64,000 nucleotides of DNA from an uncultured Lachnospiraceae bacterium (GTDB lineage: Bacteria > Bacillota > Clostridia > Lachnospirales > Lachnospiraceae): NCBI GenBank assembly GCA_948470755.1, contig CAOKPU010000003.1, forward strand, positions 41,739 to 105,738, given 5' to 3'. The notes below the pieces were generated by a model. It was not told the origin of the DNA, searched no databases, and worked only from the letters and a program-made list of their open reading frames with translations. Shown one piece after another: positions 25,721-34,558 of the stretch (its first letter is position 1; each line of letters starts with the position of its first letter). The translations under genes and the position numbers were made by a program.

Positions 25721-26146
25721 ATGTTTGATTTTAAATTTGATTGGTGTAAAGAAATGGAATGCGGCGTCAAGGAAATGGATGACCAACACCAAATATTGTT
25801 CCGTATCGGCCGCGACATGGAACAGCTTATTATGCATGGATGCCAAAATGCCACACATAAACAACTGCTGACTATCGTCTGCGAACTAAGAGAATACACT
25901 TCCTATCATTTCTATACGGAAGAGGATTTGATGACAAGATATAATTATCCCATGTTCGACAAACATAAAGCTTCCCACTCGGAATTCCGGGCCAACATCC
26001 TTAATATCAATCTGCCTTTATTAGGCCGGCATCCGGAACAAATCCTCCCGCAGATCAAAGAACATTTACAGGATTTCTTATTCCATCATATATTAATCGA
26101 AGATCAGGAGTTAGGCCGATATATAAAAACATGCGCCACTAAATGA
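25721..26146 (+). CDS. Bacteriohemerythrin (single domain)
   Basis: A 141-residue four-helix di-iron protein that binds O2. All ligands are present: H23 (DDQHQIL), H63 and E67 (YHFYTEE), H82 and H86 (HKASH), H122 or H123 and D128 (FHHILIED). In anaerobes these proteins are thought to scavenge or sense oxygen. I start at ATG 25721, 5 nt behind GGAGG; the earlier in-frame ATG at 25709 overlaps the ribosome site itself. Single-gene unit with a strong terminator. A second hemerythrin domain is encoded at 41576. Confidence 0.93.
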   Translation: MFDFKFDWCKEMECGVKEMDDQHQILFRIGRDMEQLIMHGCQNATHKQLLTIVCELREYTSYHFYTEEDLMTRYNYPMFDKHKASHSEFRANILNINLPLLGRHPEQILPQIKEHLQDFLFHHILIEDQELGRYIKTCATK

Positions 26147-26157
26147 CGCATGTTTTT
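26125..26157. terminator. Terminator between bacteriohemerythrin and ABC-class ATPase genes
   Basis: Perfect 11-bp stem AAAAACATGCG (26125-26135) and CGCATGTTTTT (26147-26157), T run included; works in both directions between two converging genes. The left arm lies in the last hemerythrin codons. Confidence 0.85.
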
Positions 26158-26178
26158 ATATGACATGATTCTTGGCTC

Positions 26179-27936
26179 CTATAGCTTCATTGCTCTATAT
26201 CTATTAAAGCAGGCGAATATTTCCTGCCTTCTGGGCAGGGCCAAGCCCGATGGGAGATAATCCCCCGGCACTACGCTGGCCAACCCTTTCTGTTCCATAA
26301 GCCTCATCAGTTTATCCACAATTTCCTGCATACTGTCCTTCCCATTAAACATATGATTCTCCGCATAAGCCAATAAATATCCCAACGCCGTCACCTGTTC
26401 GCTGTCCGCTATCTGTTCCACATAATGAAGGTTTACATTCTCCTTATTCAGGCTGACCCCTTCCTTGCCCATACTCTTTATCTTAACCCTATTGTCCCGG
26501 CCGTCGCCGCCGCGTCCTCCTCTTCCCCCATTGACTCCGTCCCGGCCTCCCTTTCCGGCCCTCGGCATCCTCTTATAATCGGGCTCCTCCGGTTCTTTAG
26601 CCGGCACTGATAACGGCGGGTACTTCTCCGCTTCCGCCTTTGCCAATGCTGTAATTTCCATTGGCACATAATTATCCATCTGCACGATCCAATCCGCAAT
26701 GCTAAAATAGGCCCCGGAGCTGCCTGCCACTACAATGCAGGAAATCCCCTTCTTTTCATACAAGTGCCTCGCCCTCTCAATAAAAGGAGTGATCGGCTCC
26801 TTATCCCTATGGACAACCCGCTGCATCAATTCATCCCGCACCATAAAATTCGTAGCGCAAGTGTCTTCATCGATTAGAAGAAGGGAAGTCCCGCTTTCCA
26901 TCGCTTCAATGACATTCGCCGCCTGGGAAGTGCTTCCGCTGGCGTCATCCGTATAAAAACTCCTTGTTTCCTTTCCATTAGGGAGATTGTTTACGAACAT
27001 GGATATGTCATCGTTTTTTACGCATCTTCCATCTTCCGCCCTGATTTTCATTGCGTCAGGAACCGTGATTACATACTCCCTCCCGTCTCCTGCAATATGG
27101 TCATATACGCCTAATTCCAATGCCTTTAAAAGCGTGGATTTGCCATGGTATCCCCCGCCAACGATGAGAGTGATCCCTTTCCGGATCCCCATTCCCTTTA
27201 CCGCTCCTTTATGCGGAAGCTTCATCTCCACTTCCATGGACTCCGGCGACCGGAAAAGCACACTGCCTTTCATCGGCTTGTCCGAAACCCCGGATTCCCT
27301 CGGAAGCACAGAACCGTTTGCCACAAAAGCAACCAGACCCATTTCCTCCAGCCTGTCGCGGATATATTTCCTGTCATCCGCCAGAAAAATTACTTTTTCC
27401 ACTTCGTTTCGATTCAATTTTTTATAAAAAAGAACATCCTGCACGCATTTGGGTAGGAAATCAAACAGAATCTTTATCAGTTCCGATGAACATATCGTCC
27501 TTCCATTTGCCGGGAAGCCCACTTCCAGCCGGACAGCCAGCCTGCCCGACGCAGGATTGATCTCACATGCTGTACGCTCCAGCGTCTCCTGCCCCGGCCT
27601 GCTGACCGACATAAGGCCGCTCTTACCGGAACCTTTTGCTTTAAAATTGTATTTATCCACTTCATTGCGGAACAATCTCAGCAGATAATCCTGCAGTGCG
27701 ATCCTTCTTTCTTTCGTTTTGTAATATTCTTCCGGAAATCCTGCCGTTTTTCCTTCTATATGGATGCTCACTTTGGACGGGGAAGCAAACGGATCCCCCT
27801 GTACGTGATCAATGGAAAGCGTATAATTTCCAAAACCATAGCTCCCCTTTGTATCTTTATAGGCAGGATATCCCCTGCGGTCTATATTCCTGAGCAATAT
27901 TTGCAAATCCGATGATGTTTTCATTGTGTCAATCAT
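26179..27936 (-). CDS. Predicted ATPase of the ABC class (PF09818-like)
   Basis: A 585-residue soluble protein of a poorly studied family. Walker A is GGGYHGKST (about 258-266), the signature-like SGSTSQAANVIEAM follows, and Walker B is LLLIDEDTCATNF (about 350-362). Motifs outside the P-loop (PAYKDTKGSYGFGNYTLSIDH at the start) fit the family of single ABC ATPases that are not transporters. A Gly/Arg-rich low-complexity insert (about 476-500, KGGRDGVNGGRGGRGGDGRD) resembles an RNA-binding RGG tail. Function unknown; relatives have been linked to ribosome or RNA work only by prediction. It is monocistronic with its own promoter at 27983-28010. Start at 27936, or at ATG four codons later. Confidence 0.82.
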   Translation of the reverse strand: MIDTMKTSSDLQILLRNIDRRGYPAYKDTKGSYGFGNYTLSIDHVQGDPFASPSKVSIHIEGKTAGFPEEYYKTKERRIALQDYLLRLFRNEVDKYNFKAKGSGKSGLMSVSRPGQETLERTACEINPASGRLAVRLEVGFPANGRTICSSELIKILFDFLPKCVQDVLFYKKLNRNEVEKVIFLADDRKYIRDRLEEMGLVAFVANGSVLPRESGVSDKPMKGSVLFRSPESMEVEMKLPHKGAVKGMGIRKGITLIVGGGYHGKSTLLKALELGVYDHIAGDGREYVITVPDAMKIRAEDGRCVKNDDISMFVNNLPNGKETRSFYTDDASGSTSQAANVIEAMESGTSLLLIDEDTCATNFMVRDELMQRVVHRDKEPITPFIERARHLYEKKGISCIVVAGSSGAYFSIADWIVQMDNYVPMEITALAKAEAEKYPPLSVPAKEPEEPDYKRMPRAGKGGRDGVNGGRGGRGGDGRDNRVKIKSMGKEGVSLNKENVNLHYVEQIADSEQVTALGYLLAYAENHMFNGKDSMQEIVDKLMRLMEQKGLASVVPGDYLPSGLALPRRQEIFACFNRYRAMKL

Positions 27937-27982
27937 TTCCTTTCTACTTTTGCCTTAGCCAGTATTTTACATTCCCTAGTAT

Positions 27983-28010
27983 TCTATAATGCATACCGGC
28001 TTATCGTCAA
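27983..28010 (-). promoter_or_regulatory. Promoter of the ABC-class ATPase gene
   Basis: On the minus strand TTGACG (28005-28010), 16-nt spacer, TATAGA (27983-27988), about 45 nt before the start codon. Confidence 0.5.
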
Positions 28011-28069
28011 GGGATTTTGACATGAGCAATAAAATTCACTCACAAACCAGCATATCAGCCCCTAATACT

Positions 28070-28123
28070 AAAAGCCATTTTTCAGGCGGGCTTACTTGCA
28101 CCCCGGCCGGAAAAACGGCTTTT
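28070..28123 (-). terminator. Terminator of the beta-galactoside operon
   Basis: AAAAGCC...TTTTT on the left pairs with AAAAA...GGCTTTT on the right (28070-28082 with 28111-28123) around a GC-rich loop with further pairing; it starts 5 nt after the lacM stop. On the minus strand it ends GGCTTTT. Confidence 0.65.
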
Positions 28124-28127
28124 CAAT

Positions 28128-29159
28128 CTAACCCTCTGTCAGTTTAATCGAAAACCGGAATGAAATATCCTTCTGGGCGTCAATCCAATATTGTTCCTCC
28201 ACATCCGACCCCCAGCTATCAATGCCTCCTACTCCGCGGACTGCGCCATAGATGCACAATACCGTCCGCCGGGGCAAGGGAAGTTCTTCCTGATGGGTGG
28301 CGTTCTCCAATTCGGACGCCGTATAAGGCAGACAGGAAAAGGCAAGGTTATCCATATCAAAATGTAAAATCGAGGTTTTATTTTCCTTCCTGCTGTTATC
28401 CAAACCGCTGCTTCTAAAGATTTCCAGCCATTTTGTATCCATATGGACGCCGCAGTCTTGGGGGACCAGATAAGGGGTTACAGGCAACCCCTGTACTTCA
28501 TAGATCCCCGGTATGCCTCCTGCCTTCCTGTCCGGATAAGTCTCTCCCGATAAGCCTTCGTATTTAAATTTATCCGCACAAGTAGGCATCAGGAAACGCA
28601 GCCCAAAGACCGGAAGCTGGGGCAGGCCTTTTTCACCACGATAATGTGCCTCTACCTGGATTTCCCCCCTTTTTTTCACTTCATAAGAAATGATGACCCT
28701 TGCTGCCGGAATGGTAATTGTTTCATATGTATAAGTAATTTTTACGCTTTCCGCCTCTATGGAGCAACCCATACTACATTCCGGGCAACCATCGACATAA
28801 CGGTTGTTTTCCGGTGCGCAAGGCAGAGGAATATCTTCGCCGTTTACCGCTACAGCAATACTCACTCCTTTTATAAACATATCCGCCGCCATCCACATCC
28901 CGCTTTTCAACGGAAAACGGCTGCCCCTGTCGTTATCGGTGGTCGCTCTCCAAAAAGCAGGACGCGGCGTCCGATACAGCCATTCCATTCCATCCACTTT
29001 AAGCGATTCCATACCAAATGCAGCATAGGAAAAAATATAGTGGAACCCCTTTTTACCACATACCCCTCTAACCCCCAGCGTTACATCTCCATAGATGATC
29101 TGCAGCAAGCCGCTGTCCGCGTCCATCCTTTTTTCCCCTTCCTTACTTGCACCGTCCAT
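28128..29159 (-). CDS. lacM: Beta-galactosidase small subunit (LacM-type)
   Basis: 343 residues matching the C-terminal bgal_small_N domain of GH2 beta-galactosidases (IIYGDVTLGVRG..., then WLYRTPRPAFWRATTDNDRGSRF, close to LacM of lactobacilli). In single-chain LacZ this domain completes the active site. The frame starts at ATG 29159, overlapping lacL by 17 nt, the same overlap I recall for lacL-lacM of lactic acid bacteria; a second ATG at 29126 with a GGAAGGGG ribosome site in front starts nearer the homologous N-terminus and may be the one used. So this is a two-gene heterodimeric enzyme rather than a frameshifted lacZ. Confidence 0.88.
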   Translation of the reverse strand: MDGASKEGEKRMDADSGLLQIIYGDVTLGVRGVCGKKGFHYIFSYAAFGMESLKVDGMEWLYRTPRPAFWRATTDNDRGSRFPLKSGMWMAADMFIKGVSIAVAVNGEDIPLPCAPENNRYVDGCPECSMGCSIEAESVKITYTYETITIPAARVIISYEVKKRGEIQVEAHYRGEKGLPQLPVFGLRFLMPTCADKFKYEGLSGETYPDRKAGGIPGIYEVQGLPVTPYLVPQDCGVHMDTKWLEIFRSSGLDNSRKENKTSILHFDMDNLAFSCLPYTASELENATHQEELPLPRRTVLCIYGAVRGVGGIDSWGSDVEEQYWIDAQKDISFRFSIKLTEG

Positions 29160-31077
29160 AATAATACCTCACTTCCTGCATAGCCGGTTTTTCCATCCGG
29201 TCCGCAAATACAATACCGTTCCCGGAAAATTCGTAATCCGAAGGTCTGTCATCAAAATCCCCCCCGTATCTTAATACCTTTTTTCCCGTAACCTCATCCT
29301 CCACATAAATCGCCTGATCAATATAATCCCAGATAAACCCTCCATGATACATTTCATATTCATCCAGCAATTTTATGTAAGAATCCATCCCCCCCAGGGA
29401 ATTGCCCATATCATGCATATATTCGCAGAGAAGAAATGGCTTACCGGGAGAATTGTCCAGATATTCCCGGATTTGTTCCGGAGGCGCATACATACGGCTC
29501 TCCACATCGGAAACACGCTCCTCATAATCCCGGTTATGGAATATCCCTTCATAATGTATCAGCCTTCCGTCCTGTTTTTCTTTTAAGTAACGGTTCATCG
29601 CCTCTATATTATCTCCGGCATAAGACTCATTCCCCAGCGACCAAAACAAAATGGAAACATGGTTTTTTAACATCTCAAAGTTGCTTCTCACGCGATCCAG
29701 AACAGCTTCCCTCCATTGGGGCAGAGAACCCGGCACATTCCACGATGGCTCGCAGGCCCCCATTTTCTGCCAAGAACCATGAGATTCCAGATTTGCTTCC
29801 GCCATCATATATATCCCATTTTCATCGCATAAATAATACCACGGAATCTGATCCGGATAATGGCAGGTACGCACGGCATTGATATGATTGGCCAAAAAGC
29901 ATTCCATGTCCTGATGCATTTCTTCCATCCCGATGCATCTGCCCTTATCGGCGCTCCATTCATGGCGGTTCACGCCGTTTATCACAAGCCTCTTCCCGTT
30001 CAGGAAGATTACCTTATCTTTTATCTCTATTTTCCTGAAACCGACCGGATAAGGAACTGTTTCTATCAATCCTCTTTCTTCCATGTATATATTCACTGTC
30101 AGAGAATATATGTAAGGGCTACTATTTCCCCAAGAGATTACATGTCCCAGTTCCTTTTCCGGCATCCTGACGCAGACTTCCCGGGACCCCTTTTCATTTC
30201 CGCTCTCACCCGCAGCATTTTCTTTAGGCAGGCACAAGGAATCTCTCACCAATTCCCTTCCTTCCCTATCCGTCAAAATAACTTCCGCCCGCCCCCAAGC
30301 GCCATTTTCTAAAGAAATCCTTGCCTCTACGGCCAAGCTCCCTTTCCCGTCTTCCGTTAACCCCGGCAGAATCCATAAATCCTCCACATGGATCTCCGGC
30401 TTAGCATACAATGTCACGTTCCTGAAAATACCAAAAAACCGAAAGAAATCCTGATCCTCCAAAAATGCGGCGCTGCTTCTTTTATGCACCTCTACCGCCA
30501 GCACATTCCCTTTTTCCTTAAGATAAGGGGTTAGATCGAATTCCGAAGGGGTGAAACTATCCTCGGCATACCCTATAAAACTGCCATTCAGCCATAAATA
30601 CATTGCCTGCTCCACCCCTTCAAAGCAGACCGTCACCCGCCTGCCGCAAAGCCCGGCTGCCAAATCAAATTCTTTGATGTAAGAACCTACAGGATTGTAG
30701 GCGGCCTGGCTGAACATCCCTTCCCACTTCGCCTTATTCCCTAAGCTGTATGCCGGCCTTCGGTAAACATGCCCTTCCCACGGGTACATCGTATTAATAT
30801 AATGTATTTTGTCATATCCCGCCATCTCAATATGGCAAGGCACTGCGATTTCATCAAAATCCCCATAGTCAAAGCTCGTCTTATAAAACTCCGCCGGGCG
30901 CGATGCCGCATTTACCGAATAACGGAACTTCCAGATTCCGTTTAAAGGCTGTTCCAGAGAGCTTTTTCCTTTTTCCCTTTCCTGCATACTGCTATAAAAA
31001 CGGTGGTCGCTGTGGGCCAAAAGCTGGTTTACCCGGAATACCTCCGGATCGTCCAGCCAGTTAATTTCTGCTTTCAT
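29143..31077 (-). CDS. lacL: Beta-galactosidase large subunit (LacL-type, GH2)
   Basis: About 644 residues: the N-terminal sugar-binding, two Ig-like and the catalytic barrel domains of GH2. The acid/base Glu is in FWSLGNES (about residue 484) and the nucleophile in LLCEYMHDMGNSLG (about 552), both intact. The start MKAEINWLDDPEVFRVNQL matches LacL proteins; I use ATG 31077 (GAGG 6 nt upstream) rather than twelve codons earlier. It hydrolyses beta-galactosides together with LacM, which starts inside its last codons. No signal peptide, so it acts on sugars imported by the ABC transporter encoded upstream. Confidence 0.93.
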   Translation of the reverse strand: MKAEINWLDDPEVFRVNQLLAHSDHRFYSSMQEREKGKSSLEQPLNGIWKFRYSVNAASRPAEFYKTSFDYGDFDEIAVPCHIEMAGYDKIHYINTMYPWEGHVYRRPAYSLGNKAKWEGMFSQAAYNPVGSYIKEFDLAAGLCGRRVTVCFEGVEQAMYLWLNGSFIGYAEDSFTPSEFDLTPYLKEKGNVLAVEVHKRSSAAFLEDQDFFRFFGIFRNVTLYAKPEIHVEDLWILPGLTEDGKGSLAVEARISLENGAWGRAEVILTDREGRELVRDSLCLPKENAAGESGNEKGSREVCVRMPEKELGHVISWGNSSPYIYSLTVNIYMEERGLIETVPYPVGFRKIEIKDKVIFLNGKRLVINGVNRHEWSADKGRCIGMEEMHQDMECFLANHINAVRTCHYPDQIPWYYLCDENGIYMMAEANLESHGSWQKMGACEPSWNVPGSLPQWREAVLDRVRSNFEMLKNHVSILFWSLGNESYAGDNIEAMNRYLKEKQDGRLIHYEGIFHNRDYEERVSDVESRMYAPPEQIREYLDNSPGKPFLLCEYMHDMGNSLGGMDSYIKLLDEYEMYHGGFIWDYIDQAIYVEDEVTGKKVLRYGGDFDDRPSDYEFSGNGIVFADRMEKPAMQEVRYYYGRCK

Positions 31078-31160
31078 ATCTTTCCTCATTTCCGGCCGCC
31101 TAATTGCATCCATGCGCGGTCTGTCAGTTTACGGATGCGTCTGTTTTTTCATCCATGCTG

Positions 31161-31994
31161 TTACTCTTTTACTGCACCCGCTGCCACTCCTGCCAGAATG
31201 TATTTCTGGAAGAATATATAAATGGCGATCGTTGGAATCATAATGATAATGATGCCCGCCGCCAAAGTCTGCCATGATCCCTGCTGGGCATTGGCATAAT
31301 TCATCAGGAATGTAGTCAGCGTCCGCAGCTTGTTTTTCGGCATATATAAGTATGGGATATACATATCGTTGATAATATTGATCGCCTTTATAATGCAGAC
31401 CGTCGCCGTAGCCGGAGCCAACAACGGGAATATAATCCTTACGAAAAGCCCAAAATAAGAACATCCGTCCAGCAGCGCCGCTTCATCCAACGATACGGAC
31501 AGCCCTGAGATAAACTGCCGGTAAATATAAAGCTGCATCAGATCGGAAGCAACATAAATGACAATCGGGGCCCAGATAGTATTATATAGATGCAGCCCCT
31601 GAATCACCTGAAATCTTGCGATCTCCGTCACAAAAGTCGGAATCAGCATCCCCATAAAAAACAAGCCTACTACGATATTCTTTCCTTTAAACTGAAAACG
31701 CTCGATAATAAACGCCGTTACCGTCCCGAACATTACATTAAAGAAAAGAGAAATTATTAATATAATACCTGTATTTTTAAAACCTAGCAATAAATATTTA
31801 TCCGTCAATACATCCTGAAAATTTTCAAACGTCACTCTATCCCATGCCGGCAAAAGCAGCGGCGAAGTCGTTGCCATATCCGCCTTTGTCTTCAATGCCG
31901 CAAAAAAGGTAAGAAGTATGGGAGCAATGACAACCGCAACCATGCAAAGGCATATGATTTGTTTTAAAGTCTGTGTCAACACTCTTTTTGACAT
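31161..31994 (-). CDS. Carbohydrate ABC transporter permease (MalG/LacG-like)
   Basis: A 277-residue inner-membrane protein with six hydrophobic segments and the EAA loop at about 185-205 (LDEAALLDGCSYFGLFVRIIFPLL), where the ATPase docks. It belongs to the CUT1 (oligosaccharide) class. It starts 1 nt after the partner permease's stop, with AGGAGG upstream. No ATPase gene is in the operon; CUT1 systems of Firmicutes often share a general MsmX-type ATPase encoded elsewhere. The position before lacL-lacM suggests a beta-galactoside substrate. Confidence 0.92.
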   Translation of the reverse strand: MSKRVLTQTLKQIICLCMVAVVIAPILLTFFAALKTKADMATTSPLLLPAWDRVTFENFQDVLTDKYLLLGFKNTGIILIISLFFNVMFGTVTAFIIERFQFKGKNIVVGLFFMGMLIPTFVTEIARFQVIQGLHLYNTIWAPIVIYVASDLMQLYIYRQFISGLSVSLDEAALLDGCSYFGLFVRIIFPLLAPATATVCIIKAINIINDMYIPYLYMPKNKLRTLTTFLMNYANAQQGSWQTLAAGIIIIMIPTIAIYIFFQKYILAGVAAGAVKE

Positions 31995-31995
31995 A

Positions 31996-32889
31996 CTATT
32001 TCCTCCTATCCTTCAAAACCAGGCCATGAATCAGATAATTCTGTACTACATAGATAATTACGATCATAAACATGATCGCCACGGCCATAGTGGAAGCCAG
32101 GCCGAAGTTCGAGAATGTAAACGCCGTCTTAATCGTATACAGCGTAAACGTAGAAGAAGCATATCCCGGCCCGCCTGCCGTCATTACAAATGGGATATCA
32201 AATACCTGCAAAGCCCCTCTGATATTATCAAACAGTACAAAATCCACCATCAGCATAATCGCCGGCACTTGTATATATTTAAAAAGCTGCCATGTCGTAG
32301 CCCCGTCCACTTCAGCAGCCTCCATTTGATCCTGGGGAATGGACTGCAGTGCCGCCATAAACAAAATAATATGATAACCGCTGAATCTCCATAAGGAAAC
32401 AAAGGCCAGCACATAATTGACGATCTTTGGATCCGACAGCCAGCTCCTGATCAAAGATTCCAGATGGACTGCTGATAAAATAGCGTCAAATGCCCCGTTG
32501 ATCGGGGAGAAAAAATAGGAAAAGGCATAAGAAATGGCCACCCCATTGATAATATATGGCATAAATACCATAGTCTTATAAAATTTTGCCGCTCTTAATT
32601 TGCCTGTCAGCAACACTGCAAACGCTAACTCTACTACGATCATAAATAAATGGATAAAAAAATACACCGCGTTATTTTTTAACGACATCCACAAATCCTT
32701 ATTCTGAAACATGGATACATAATTTGCCATTCCGATCAATTCTTTTTCCGGCGAATAACCATCCCAATTTGTAAAACTCATCCGAAACAAATCAATGGCC
32801 GGAAAAACGACAAATGCAATCAGAAGAAGCATCGGCACCACCAACGCCACAAAGATAAATTGTTTTCTCTTCTTACCTAATTTGCTCAT
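31996..32889 (-). CDS. Carbohydrate ABC transporter permease (MalF/LacF-like)
   Basis: A 297-residue permease with six hydrophobic segments and the EAA loop (DQMEAAEVDGATTWQLFKYIQVPAIM, about 195-220). It pairs with the MalG-like permease directly downstream. GGGAGG lies before the ATG. A strong GC-rich hairpin separates it from the binding protein gene, as expected where the binding protein is made in excess. Confidence 0.92.
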   Translation of the reverse strand: MSKLGKKRKQFIFVALVVPMLLLIAFVVFPAIDLFRMSFTNWDGYSPEKELIGMANYVSMFQNKDLWMSLKNNAVYFFIHLFMIVVELAFAVLLTGKLRAAKFYKTMVFMPYIINGVAISYAFSYFFSPINGAFDAILSAVHLESLIRSWLSDPKIVNYVLAFVSLWRFSGYHIILFMAALQSIPQDQMEAAEVDGATTWQLFKYIQVPAIMLMVDFVLFDNIRGALQVFDIPFVMTAGGPGYASSTFTLYTIKTAFTFSNFGLASTMAVAIMFMIVIIYVVQNYLIHGLVLKDRRK

Positions 32890-32911
32890 GACTACCTCCC
32901 GGTAATAATCA

Positions 32912-32932
32912 GGGGCCGCTTGACGCGGCCCC
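32912..32932 (-). terminator. Intercistronic hairpin after the binding protein gene
   Basis: GGGGCCGC (32912-32919) pairs with GCGGCCCC (32925-32932) around a 5-nt loop; no T run on the minus strand. Likely lowers expression of the permeases and enzyme relative to the binding protein. The other sugar transporter has a similar hairpin at 14465-14493. Confidence 0.65.
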
Positions 32933-32961
32933 CGTCTTTTGGTTACTGTCCGCCCTATAAT

Positions 32962-34353
32962 TTACTGAATCCCTAATTTCGCCCGTGCTTCCGCCCATTT
33001 TGTATTCAGTTCATCCAAAGCTGCGTTCAAATCAAAGCCTTCCGTCATCATCTGTGCGCCCAGTTTCTTATAATCAAACGTTGTCTCATTCTGGATTGCC
33101 GTAAAATCATCGCCGCCGCCATCGTACATAACGAGTACTTTATCCGGGCAAAGCGTATCCGACTCCGCCAGGACGGGGTCTTTATCCTTCGGGAAATTCT
33201 TCATGGAAGAAGCCGAAGATACGTAATTTATGTAAGAAGGGTACCATGCTTCCGAATAGAACCATTCTACAAACGCAACAGCCGCTTCCTGATTCTTGGA
33301 ATGCGTCGTTACTCCCATAAAAGAGTCGCCCTGGACAATTACATTATAAGGATCGGATTCCGTATTCCTTGTAGGAAGATAGAATGTCCCAAGCTGGGAA
33401 ATATCGTCCGTTCCATTTGCAATATTCTGCAATCCCCAGTCGCCCAGCGCCAGGATTGCCGCGCTTTTTGCCGCAAACAGGCTTGTTACCTGATCGTTTC
33501 CAAGTCCTAACGGGTCTTTCCCCAGGACTCCCGATGTGAACAAATTATATACTTTATTGTAAGCTTTGTTGATATCCGTCCCCTCTGCGAAAGGCGCATC
33601 CTGCGAAGCCATTGTATTCCAGTTCTGCCCGTTTGCGGATTCCAAAGCCGGCATGAATTCCATATAAGGATAATCCGGCCATTCATCCTTTAACCCACAG
33701 GCAATCGCCATAAAATCCGGATTGTCTTTTCCGAAATGATCCTGCAAAGTTTTTGCCGCCGCCTCGAATTCAGGCCATGTGGTAGGTACCTCTACCCCGG
33801 CCTCCTCAAACATATCTTTCCAATAGAATACATACTCATAACCAGATGTCATCGGTATGCCAAGCACCTTCCCGTCCAATGCATAACCGCTTGCCAATTC
33901 ATTATTTGCACATGCCTGGGTTCCCGATAAGTCAATCAGATAATCTTTAAACCTGGATAAAGTAAACGGCTTATTAAACATAATATCAGGAAGCTGGTTT
34001 GCTGATGCTCGCATTTTCATCGCATTCCAATATTCGGAATCATCCTTGATTTTTTCCACTTCCACATCTACGTTTGGATATTGTTCCTGGAACTTCCCTA
34101 CCATATCGTTTTCTTCAATAAAATCATTTAAGTTGTTATCCCAAATGGCAAAAGTAAGCGTACCGCTTAATTCTTCATTAGAAGCAGCAGACGCTGCGTC
34201 ATCTTCAGATGTCTCTACATTTTCCGTCGCCGGCGCCTCTTTTGTCCCTGCTGCAGGTGTTTCACTTGCATTTCCTCCTGTGCTCCCACATCCTATGAAT
34301 AAAGATGCCGTTAACGCACACGTTAAAATAGAAGCAATTATTCTTTTTTTCAT
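32962..34353 (-). CDS. Extracellular solute-binding lipoprotein (CUT1 family)
   Basis: About 463 residues. Signal: MKKRIIASILTCALTAS, then the lipobox FIGC with Cys 22, then a Ser/Thr/Ala/Glu linker (about 23-60). The rest is a type 1 sugar-binding domain (LTFAIWDNNLNDFIEENDMVGKF..., ending WAEARAKLGIQ). It would capture a di- or oligosaccharide for the two permeases downstream. I start at ATG 34353, 10 nt behind GGGAGG; the open frame extends 32 codons further without signal-peptide character. First gene of the lac operon; the AraC sensor upstream is its likely regulator. Confidence 0.93.
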   Translation of the reverse strand: MKKRIIASILTCALTASLFIGCGSTGGNASETPAAGTKEAPATENVETSEDDAASAASNEELSGTLTFAIWDNNLNDFIEENDMVGKFQEQYPNVDVEVEKIKDDSEYWNAMKMRASANQLPDIMFNKPFTLSRFKDYLIDLSGTQACANNELASGYALDGKVLGIPMTSGYEYVFYWKDMFEEAGVEVPTTWPEFEAAAKTLQDHFGKDNPDFMAIACGLKDEWPDYPYMEFMPALESANGQNWNTMASQDAPFAEGTDINKAYNKVYNLFTSGVLGKDPLGLGNDQVTSLFAAKSAAILALGDWGLQNIANGTDDISQLGTFYLPTRNTESDPYNVIVQGDSFMGVTTHSKNQEAAVAFVEWFYSEAWYPSYINYVSSASSMKNFPKDKDPVLAESDTLCPDKVLVMYDGGGDDFTAIQNETTFDYKKLGAQMMTEGFDLNAALDELNTKWAEARAKLGIQ

Positions 34354-34530
34354 TCTAATGATACCTCCCGGATTTTTATTTCCTTTGTTTTCCAGCTGGC
34401 CAAACTGTGTTTCAAGAATATCAGCTTGACAGCTCCCCCGCCATTTCATATCTTCATTTTTCTTGATATTTTTTCAGGTGATATCCTATCCGAATTTTGA
34501 TTTTTGGTAAGTTTTTTTGATGTAAAGTAA

Positions 34531-34558
34531 GAAAAACCACGTTTTTCACATGGTTTTC
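34531..34558 (-). terminator. Terminator of the membrane AraC regulator gene
   Basis: On the minus strand GAAAACCA pairs with TGGTTTTTC around a GTGAAAAAC-type loop; the stem includes the stop codon (34546-34548) and is followed by a T-rich stretch. Confidence 0.6.

Noticed and set aside
25124-27936. Defence island (Mrr-like nuclease, hemerythrin, ABC ATPase)
   Set aside because: Genes are on different strands with separate promoters and terminators, and the ATPase is not a known defence type; proximity alone is not enough.
28128-31113. lacZ broken by a frameshift (pseudogene)
   Set aside because: The break is at the known LacL/LacM border, both parts have family-typical starts and ends and intact catalytic residues, and the overlap of 17 nt matches heterodimeric enzymes.
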